From positions 1-31,155 of the IMG/VR virus record IMGVR_UViG_3300030102_003564: 31,155 bases of DNA. One strand, given 5' to 3'. This DNA is from a virus. Below the pieces are notes generated by a model. It was given only the letters and a program-made list of their open reading frames with translations. It was not told the origin of the DNA and did not search any database. Numbering within the stretch: position 1 is the first letter of the stretch; every line of letters begins with the position of its first letter. The position numbers were made by a program, and so were the translations under genes. Below are positions 25,585 to 31,155 of the stretch, in pieces.

Positions 25585-26006
25585 TATGCTAGCCCCCCCA
25601 TAACAATACCGTTTGAAATAGCCGTGTCATCTAGCGAACCAGTGTTTTGCTCTGTTGTCGCAACAAATACCTCGCCAGCATTATCTCCACGAATGACGTT
25701 ACAATTTCTGTTTGAGTTTGTTGCACCATTAGCACTGCTAGTTTCAGAGCAATCTCCAACGCAGGACATTGTTGTTGTATTGCTCATGTTGTTTGTTAGA
25801 GATATGGTCATTCTTCCATTTGCTCTGTCATTCAATGAACTGACGTTTAACCCACCAGAAACTAATGTGCTGTTATTGGTTACGTTAAACAAAGCCTTCG
25901 CCAACCCCTGTTGAAGATTAGTTGTTGTGCTATTGCCTTCACCTGTTACCGCAATAGAGCCAGCAGTGCTTGTACCAGTAAGCGTGTTTACTTTAACTGT
26001 ACTCAT
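25584..26006 (-). CDS. Tail-fibre-type protein, paralogue 2 of a tandem set
   Basis: 140 residues, ATG 26006 with GGAG upstream and ATGA overlap. MSTVKVNTLTGTSTAGSIAV, then LAKALFNVTNNSTLVSGGLN and VSSLNDRANGRMTISLTNNM, ending VMGGLA. The SLTNNMSN and LNVSSLND blocks match paralogue 1 (LTNNMNDA, LNVSSVTD) and the latter also paralogue 3. The N-terminal MST(V/L)K(V/A)(N/D)T is a short tag shared with paralogue 1 and with many phage tail proteins that begin MSTIKVDTI. Cysteines (MSCVGDCSE, RNCNV) are unusual for a fibre. Confidence 0.75.
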   Translation of the reverse strand: MSTVKVNTLTGTSTAGSIAVTGEGNSTTTNLQQGLAKALFNVTNNSTLVSGGLNVSSLNDRANGRMTISLTNNMSNTTTMSCVGDCSETSSANGATNSNRNCNVIRGDNAGEVFVATTEQNTGSLDDTAISNGIVMGGLA

Positions 26007-26374
26007 GCTAAATCTCCAAATGATGCGTTGTGCAATCCGTCTATTGCTGACTCACTAGCACCTGTTGAGTGTGTAAGATAACTAATTACCTTAAAAGAAG
26101 AAGTTGTTCTTTCTTCGGTAGCCCCTGACCTAACCGCATGACCAGTAAGGTCTACACCAGTGTTACAACAGTAAAGAGCATCATTCATGTTGTTTGTAAG
26201 CTGTGGGTCAAATTCTCCTGTACCAACATCAGTTACCGAACTTACATTCAAGCTACTCTCTATAGAAGCTGCTACAGTTAAGGATATAAAAACTTTTGCC
26301 GCACTCTGCTTAGTCAGCGTGACAGGGCTAGTGCCGTCTGACGCTACGATTGTATCTGCTTTTAACGTACTCAT
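26003..26374 (-). CDS. Tail-fibre-type protein, paralogue 1 of a tandem set
   Basis: 123 residues, ATG 26374 directly after the previous gene. MSTLKADTIVASDGTSPVTL, then AAKVFISLTVAASIESSLNV and SSVTDVGTGEFDPQLTNNMN, then a variable part with paired Cys (LYCCNTG) and an end FGDLA. It shares the N-terminal tag, the LNVSS(V/L)xD turn, the LTNNM strand and the G-x-LA end with the next gene. Small virion tail or fibre tip proteins of this kind carry a constant fold with a variable second half. Confidence 0.75.
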   Translation of the reverse strand: MSTLKADTIVASDGTSPVTLTKQSAAKVFISLTVAASIESSLNVSSVTDVGTGEFDPQLTNNMNDALYCCNTGVDLTGHAVRSGATEERTTSSFKVISYLTHSTGASESAIDGLHNASFGDLA

Positions 26375-26893
26375 CTAAGCCACCACTAATGTTGCGCCAC
26401 TGCTGACCGTTACAGTCACGCCAGTTGCTATTGTTAGTGGGCCAGCCGCCAGCCCATTCGTATTTGCCGCAACAGTCACATTTGTATCCAGTTGCTTTTC
26501 ATGTACGCGAATGATGTCCGCAGTACCGCCGCCACTATCGCCCAAGAACGAGCCACCGCCTGTGCTTTGGTCAACCCAATCGAGTGTGCCTGAACCGTTT
26601 GTTTTAAGAACCTGACCAGCAGAACCGTCACCGTCTGGCAACGTGAATGTTACCGTTGTTGTGACCGCTGATGGTGCTTGAAACTTGATGGATGCACTTG
26701 CGTCATCGTCAGCAAAAGACAGAACGTCAATGCCGTCCGTTCCCGCCGCAAAGTTCTTGAGATGCGAAAGCACCTCTCTCAGCGCGTTGTTCACATCGCT
26801 GGGCAGCATACTCGATTCTGCCAGATTTACGCCACCAACATCCGTATTGTTTGCGGCGGTAGCATCATATTCGGTGAGTTTATTCTTTGGCAT
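26375..26893 (-). CDS. Tail fibre protein with virion-anchor N-terminus
   Basis: 172 residues from ATG 26893 with AGGAGG upstream; a TTG one codon earlier is not needed. The N-terminal 50 residues (EYDATAANNTDVGGVNLAES, DVNNALREVLSHLKNFAAG) are homologous to the start of the 459-residue receptor protein (DFSATAASNTDIQSVDIDEN, GINNAIRELMADL), so both probably dock at the same virion site. The middle has IKFQAPSAVTTTVTFTLPDG and GQVLKTNGSGTLDWVD, a repeat motif common in phage fibres, and the C-terminus is a beta-rich, Thr/Val-rich stalk. Confidence 0.82.
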   Translation of the reverse strand: MPKNKLTEYDATAANNTDVGGVNLAESSMLPSDVNNALREVLSHLKNFAAGTDGIDVLSFADDDASASIKFQAPSAVTTTVTFTLPDGDGSAGQVLKTNGSGTLDWVDQSTGGGSFLGDSGGGTADIIRVHEKQLDTNVTVAANTNGLAAGPLTIATGVTVTVSSGATLVVA

Positions 26894-27072
26894 CAATCGG
26901 CCTCCTGAATAGTTAATTCGCCAGAATCAACCTTAGCTTGGATGTCACTTGGAAGGTTGTCTCTATTATCTCGCAACCATCTTTGAAAAACTACATCTAT
27001 GCCAATGCAACTTCTTTTTCCATCACCATAAATAACTTCATTATCAACAGTATCGACAATTGAATAACTCAT
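26893..27072 (-). CDS. Small hypothetical protein between tail-fibre genes
   Basis: 59 residues, ATG 27072 overlapping the stop of the receptor protein (ATGA), and stop overlapping the next start (TGATG). The sequence MSYSIVDTVDNEVIYGDGKR, then CIGIDVVFQRWLRDNRDNLP and SDIQAKVDSGELTIQEAD suggests a short alpha-beta protein. Coupling on both sides argues that it is real. Small genes in this place often encode fibre chaperones or tip proteins, but no family is recognised. Confidence 0.7.
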   Translation of the reverse strand: MSYSIVDTVDNEVIYGDGKRSCIGIDVVFQRWLRDNRDNLPSDIQAKVDSGELTIQEAD

Positions 27073-28448
27073 AACTCAGCACTCCAAGCTAAAAAAGAAT
27101 CAGCATGCTTTGCTTGTATGACACCCGCTTGCCCCGTTGTCACACTACCACTCGCATAAGGAAATCTAACAAATGATGTATTTAATGACGCACGAACAAA
27201 AGTAGGAACTGAATTACAATTTACATTTACGCCAGCAGTTAAAGATCCGTAATCTGATGCTACACCAGTTGTTTCTACGGCTGTTGGTATACTCCTCATG
27301 GTGACAGGAAAATGGCAAATGGCATCGCTTCTTGAGGTATTATTACTGTTACAACTAGCATATCCACTCGCAGTAGATCCGGGTTTAAGTTTATAATAAT
27401 ACCGCTGACACCTTCTCAACTCATCACCATAAGACCGATGTTCAAATTCTGTTGCTGTGCTACCTACTTCAAGCTGGATGCCTGTGATAAAAAATGTTCC
27501 TGTCTGTGCGGCAAAGTTTACTTGGTCTCCGTGTGCAAAATCATCCGTTTGGTTGTACGTACCCCATCCTGTGTGCGGTGTTCCCGCAAAATCAGTCCCA
27601 GCGGCAAGCACAACATTCATAAGAAGACCATAACCGTTGTCGTTATTTATTGTGCCGCTGGTATCGCCATCAAAAGTTATTGTCTTGCGTTCCCAAGTAT
27701 TCGCACTGTTTATTGTAATAGATTGTGTGTTGCTTCTTGTTGCGTCATCTTGATAAAGAAGCACAGTATATTTTCCAGTTAAACTGCTTCTTACGTAGAA
27801 AGATAAAGTTACTTTTTTAGCATCAGAAGTTCCATAAGCCAAATGTTGAAGGTCTTGTGCTTCTGCTCTATACTGTATGTACAAAATTTCATCAGCGGCA
27901 AGTGCTGATTCCGCTACAGTTACTTCAACTCCAAAACTATTCGAGAAACCATCTGGGGAAGTCGTAGATTGTGTTTGAGTAACTCGTAATTGATCCATAG
28001 CGTTACTAAGCAGTTGAAACCTATCTACTGTGTAATAGCCATTAATTGCTGACTCAGTATGCGCTTTACTCGTAGCCCTCTGGGCAACCTCAAACGCACC
28101 ATTGATAATCAGATTCCTGTTGCCCCCAATCTGACCGCCGTTAATGCTGGTCAGGTGTGCCGCAACCGCAGAGGCAATCGAGCCAAGTGCGCCATCCTTC
28201 AACAAAACGCTGTCAATCGTTACACCAGATCCGCTTGTCTTTTCACTGATTGTGTCTGTGCTAAGACTGTCCGCCGATGGGCTGGTCATAGCAACAGTGC
28301 CAGCGTTTACGTCAGCCAGATCCGCCATCAACTCGCGGATGGCATTGTTTATGCCAGAGGCAGCGCAGTTCTCATCAATGTCCACCGACTGAATGTCTGT
28401 GTTTGACGCGGCGGTTGCCGAAAAGTCACGAATGGAGTTTTTTGCCAT
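27069..28448 (-). CDS. Large tail fibre or tailspike-like receptor-binding protein
   Basis: 459 residues, ATG 28448. Residues 1-50 are the virion anchor shared with the next fibre gene. Residues 105-340 include the block GGNRNLIINGAFEVAQRATS, then YYTVDRFQLLSNAMDQLRVT and ILYIQYRAEAQDLQHLAYGT, then KKVTLSFYVRSSLTGKYTVL and WERKTITFDGDTSGT, then FFITGIQLEVGSTATEFEHR. This is a well known phage fibre module, a carbohydrate-binding-like jelly roll ending in 'QLE.G..AT.FE.R'. The C-terminal 110 residues differ and probably make the host-specific tip (RCQRYYYKL onward). It likely binds host surface glycans. Confidence 0.88.
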   Translation of the reverse strand: MAKNSIRDFSATAASNTDIQSVDIDENCAASGINNAIRELMADLADVNAGTVAMTSPSADSLSTDTISEKTSGSGVTIDSVLLKDGALGSIASAVAAHLTSINGGQIGGNRNLIINGAFEVAQRATSKAHTESAINGYYTVDRFQLLSNAMDQLRVTQTQSTTSPDGFSNSFGVEVTVAESALAADEILYIQYRAEAQDLQHLAYGTSDAKKVTLSFYVRSSLTGKYTVLLYQDDATRSNTQSITINSANTWERKTITFDGDTSGTINNDNGYGLLMNVVLAAGTDFAGTPHTGWGTYNQTDDFAHGDQVNFAAQTGTFFITGIQLEVGSTATEFEHRSYGDELRRCQRYYYKLKPGSTASGYASCNSNNTSRSDAICHFPVTMRSIPTAVETTGVASDYGSLTAGVNVNCNSVPTFVRASLNTSFVRFPYASGSVTTGQAGVIQAKHADSFLAWSAEL

Positions 28449-30458
28449 TTATCTCTCTCCTGTAAGCAGGCCAGACATAGTTCCTACTGTGCCGCCATAA
28501 AGTCCTGTGTTGCGTCCAACTCTTGCCAGACGCGCCTGCTCTTGCGCTCTGCGTGCAATCAGGCGGTCGAGAAACGCTCTTTGTGCTGCCGCATCTGTAG
28601 CAAACAAATCACGCGATAAAGCGCTGCCCACTCTGCCAGATGTCGTTGCGCGGTCTGTAACGCGGTCAGTCAAGCTGCGAACTGCGGGGAGTGGGTTGCC
28701 CATAAGCATAGAAGATACTGCGTCTGCCGTTTGTGACAGGTTGGCTGCATCCTGCTGCCGGAGTGCCGTCTGGCTTCCTGCCTGCGGGGATGTTCGGGCT
28801 CGTGTTTTGACTTGCTCAGTGCGTGCCAGCATACGCTTCTCAAAAGCGTCAAACGTGTCGCCGTCAGGAAACGCTGACCGCAGCAGCTTGCGCTGTTTTT
28901 TGTTGCCGAAAATCTTACGTCCTGCGTCTGCCATATCCGCAGTGTTGTCCACGCTGTTGCGCACAGCCTGTGCCACGCCGATGCGAAATGCCTCTTTCTC
29001 AGAGTCGGACATAGCTTTTACTTTACCTTCCAACTCGTCCGGCTTCATCTTGAAAAAGCCTTCGCCATCTTCAATGGCCTCACGCAAACGTGCGTCACCA
29101 GCAAACTTGTTGCGTGCTGTTTTGTAAGCGCTCTCACCGTCTATCTTTGGCGATGCGTCATCTAGTATCTTAATAAAATCTGCACGCGCACCTTTCAGGC
29201 CACGCTCAACGCCACGCCCGATGGATGTCTTTGACTGCCCACGCTTGCCCAGCCCCATTACTTCATCGAGACCCATCTTTATATAGTGCATCTCTTTGAG
29301 GGACAGGTTGTCTAACTTCTGGCCTTTGATTAGCTGATCAGCCGATGGCATATCTACACCGTCAAACTTCGCCAGATTGCGTGCTTGCTCCACAGCCTCA
29401 TCAAAAGCTGGCAAGCTGAACAGACGCTTAATATCGTCTGTAACATTGACGGTTACAGGAGCGCCGTTGACGTTAAACGCTGCGTCATAGTCGTTGCCTG
29501 CATTGGCTGCTTGACGCGTTGCGATCTCGTCCAGAGCTTCTGTGGCGCTTTTACCGCCTGCCAGCACACTGCCGACATCGTTTGCAATCTCATCCCCAAG
29601 ATTAGCTGCGCGGTCATCCAGAGCCTTTGTAGCTACGTCACCGCCGTCACCAGCAACAGTAGTCGCGCCTCTTGCCAGCCTGCGTGTAGCTTCGCCGGCT
29701 ACGTCAGGAATCATCGCATCTGTCACGCCCATAGCGGCTGTGTCGTCCAGTGCCTTTTGCACTGCCTCTGGTGATGTGCCAGCTTCCTCAAATGCTTGGA
29801 TGGCCTTTAGGTCTGCGGTGTCCTGTGCGGCCTTTTCTGAAACGCCAGAACGCACGCGGTTGGTCAGGCTCTTGCCTGCGCCAATGACGGCTGGCAAAGC
29901 TGATCCAGCAACGCCGCCTACTGTACCGCCAACAAGTCCGCCAGCGAGACGGCTGGCAGCATCTTCACCAGCACCTATGCCAGCAATCGCGCCCTCTGTT
30001 GCGCCTATGGCACCGCCAAGTCCGGCAGTGCCAGCCTTCTCTAGAATCTTTCTGCCAAGCGCTGTGCCTGCGGCTCTTGCGCCGCCCAAGCCACCTGTAA
30101 CAAGACCGCCGCCTATTTCTGCCGCAAGTGCAGTGGCAGGGTTCTCTGCTCTGAAGTCTTTTAACTGCCCACGAACATCGGAGACTGTTTTGTCGTAATC
30201 GCCAAGCAAACCAAAACCTGTGCGCAAGCCTGCTTCCACTTCATCTCCGAAGCCAAGCAGTGCGCCCTGACCTAAAGCGGTGCGTGCAAGATTAGCAAGA
30301 TATCCATCGTCATCATCTTTGCGTTTGTTTTTGGTTTCGACATTCTTTCGCTCACTGGCGATGCGGTTCACAAAGTCCTGCTTTTGTCTATCGGTCATAT
30401 CATTGAAGTCGTCGCTGACTTCTATAACGCCGACACCGTCTACTTTTATCTTAGGCAT
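28449..30458 (-). CDS. Internal virion / DNA-ejection protein, Gly/Ala-rich
   Basis: 669 residues, ATG 30458 overlapping the upstream stop (TAATG). The first 60 residues are a polar, mostly helical DNA-injection-type head (VIEVSDDFNDMTDRQKQDFV). Residues 100-215 are rich in Gly and Ala with small-residue hydrophobic patches (ALAAEIGGGLVTGGLGGARA, SRLAGGLVGGTVGGVAGSAL), typical of ejection proteins that insert in membranes. The rest is a long helical, charged body with KTSIGRGVERGLKGARADFI and KPDELEGKVKAMSDSEKEAF. Size and position before the fibres fit an inner core protein ejected with the DNA. No lytic transglycosylase motif is seen. Confidence 0.8.
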   Translation of the reverse strand: MPKIKVDGVGVIEVSDDFNDMTDRQKQDFVNRIASERKNVETKNKRKDDDDGYLANLARTALGQGALLGFGDEVEAGLRTGFGLLGDYDKTVSDVRGQLKDFRAENPATALAAEIGGGLVTGGLGGARAAGTALGRKILEKAGTAGLGGAIGATEGAIAGIGAGEDAASRLAGGLVGGTVGGVAGSALPAVIGAGKSLTNRVRSGVSEKAAQDTADLKAIQAFEEAGTSPEAVQKALDDTAAMGVTDAMIPDVAGEATRRLARGATTVAGDGGDVATKALDDRAANLGDEIANDVGSVLAGGKSATEALDEIATRQAANAGNDYDAAFNVNGAPVTVNVTDDIKRLFSLPAFDEAVEQARNLAKFDGVDMPSADQLIKGQKLDNLSLKEMHYIKMGLDEVMGLGKRGQSKTSIGRGVERGLKGARADFIKILDDASPKIDGESAYKTARNKFAGDARLREAIEDGEGFFKMKPDELEGKVKAMSDSEKEAFRIGVAQAVRNSVDNTADMADAGRKIFGNKKQRKLLRSAFPDGDTFDAFEKRMLARTEQVKTRARTSPQAGSQTALRQQDAANLSQTADAVSSMLMGNPLPAVRSLTDRVTDRATTSGRVGSALSRDLFATDAAAQRAFLDRLIARRAQEQARLARVGRNTGLYGGTVGTMSGLLTGER

Positions 30459-31155
30459 TACTTGACCACCTCATAGCTAACGTCGCCGCTTGTTGTTGGG
30501 TTGGTATAGTCGGAGAAATCGAAAGCACTGCCGCCCTGAGATTTGCGGCGGCGGTTGATGTTGCGCTTGCGAAGCTCAATGGCGCGTTCGTTTAAATCAC
30601 GCAGACGCTTTAACTGAGCGCGGACAACTTTCGTGTCATTTTTGTTTGCAATAATTTCATTCAATGCACGCTGCGCATCGCCTTCTGTCTGCACACCTTT
30701 GTTCAAGCGCAGAGTATCGTTTCTGAGTTTTTCTAAGAAAGTGTCGAACTGTGCGGAGTTGATCTCCTCTTCGCCAGCTATACCAAGACCACGCTGCACG
30801 CTGTCAGACATACCTTCAAAGAATCCAAAGTCGAGCTTGTCTTGATCAATAAGGCCAGTGAAGCGGTCTATTTCTGAAAGGATGCCGCTAGAGGTGTCGA
30901 TTGCGAAGAAGTCATCATCCTCTGCCTTTTGAGCCGATGTGCTAAGAGGCTTGTCGGCTTTCTTTTTCTGCTCTGCCGCAACGATCTCATCAAACACATC
31001 GCTGCGCTTGACCTGAATGTTGCCCTCTGCGTCTTTGGTGTAAGTGTACTTTCCGCCACCTAATAGGCCGGACTCGATCTTCTTTGGCTGCTGATAAACG
31101 ATCTTCGGATTAGCGCGGTCACTTAGGTCAAGCAGTGAGCCACCGACGACTTGAA
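30458..31155 (-). CDS. Internal virion-type protein, C-terminal part (cut by window edge)
   Basis: The frame is open to the right edge; 231 residues are visible. The GTG at 30997 is internal. Upstream of it the frame reads ...SGLLGGGKYTYTKDAEGNIQ then VKRSDVFDEIVAAEQKKKAD, with no stop before the edge. The visible part is a charged helical chain (EIDRFTGLIDQDKLDFGFFE, VVRAQLKRLRDLNERAIELR) with a basic end KRNINRRRKSQGG. By position it is a second inner core or ejection protein, but no domain proves it. The true start lies outside the window. Confidence 0.7.
   Translation of the reverse strand, partial: QVVGGSLLDLSDRANPKIVYQQPKKIESGLLGGGKYTYTKDAEGNIQVKRSDVFDEIVAAEQKKKADKPLSTSAQKAEDDDFFAIDTSSGILSEIDRFTGLIDQDKLDFGFFEGMSDSVQRGLGIAGEEEINSAQFDTFLEKLRNDTLRLNKGVQTEGDAQRALNEIIANKNDTKVVRAQLKRLRDLNERAIELRKRNINRRRKSQGGSAFDFSDYTNPTTSGDVSYEVVK

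Noticed and set aside
28507-30198. Long plus-strand frames of about 200 codons opposite the ejection protein
   Set aside because: Shadows of an Ala/Gly-rich gene. They read as low-complexity Ala/Ser/Pro/Arg text and cross an uninterrupted, clearly coding minus-strand gene.

Overview
The window looks like most of the genome of a temperate short-tailed (podovirus-like) phage, read as one piece of a circular or permuted molecule. Both ends stop inside virion genes on the minus strand: a tail protein at 1-74 and an internal virion protein reaching 31155. The probable host is an alphaproteobacterium. The attP core at 21869-21920 copies the 3' half of an initiator tRNA-Met (CAU anticodon, A72 plus ACCA end) in a form I recall as typical of that class. 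No bacterial flank is visible, so this reads as the phage form rather than an integrated prophage with its junctions. I do not recognise the phage itself.

Late region, minus strand, 13329 down to 1 and then (if circular) from 31155 down to 22005: a ParB/DNA-methyltransferase fusion, small terminase, a 47-residue ArfA-like ribosome-rescue protein, large terminase, a set of small mostly basic proteins, portal, a HlyC-like lysine acyltransferase, an unknown 468-residue protein, scaffold, SU10-type major capsid protein, head-tail adaptor and tail proteins. After the wrap come internal virion (ejection) proteins, receptor-binding and tail-fibre proteins with clear internal paralogy, and a lysis cassette (T4-type lysozyme, several membrane proteins, a GTA-type holin). 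A terminator-like hairpin (21812-21842) ends this transcript beside attP.

Control and replication, 13259-17040: divergent promoters around 16081-16187 separate a leftward early operon from a rightward one. The leftward operon holds Cro-like HTH, PD-(D/E)XK resolvase, two unknowns, an O-like replication initiator with iterons inside its own gene, and a possible late regulator. The rightward operon holds a 63-residue unknown, an S24-type repressor, a YqaJ/lambda-type exonuclease, ERF annealing protein, an SSB-like protein and small zinc-finger proteins. Copies of the palindrome GCATATATGC or close variants sit inside the promoters at 13350, 16081, 16155 and 21703, which suggests one repressor regulon. 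Just upstream of the late genes a promoter-like site is followed at once by a strong terminator, as in the lambda pR'-tR' arrangement.

Integration module, 19633-22000: tyrosine integrase, an XF1762-like protein of GNAT type and an acidic protein are transcribed leftward next to attP. Five copies of TGTATCGCCA or a one-base variant flank the attP core as probable arm-type integrase sites. Two more, with the same 11-bp spacing, lie 10 kb away in the gap between the terminase genes.

The most unusual points are the ArfA-like gene overlapping the start of the large terminase gene, the HlyC-like acyltransferase in the head cluster, the remote pair of attP-type repeats, a repressor whose S24 active site looks dead, and an integrase without two of its usual catalytic residues.
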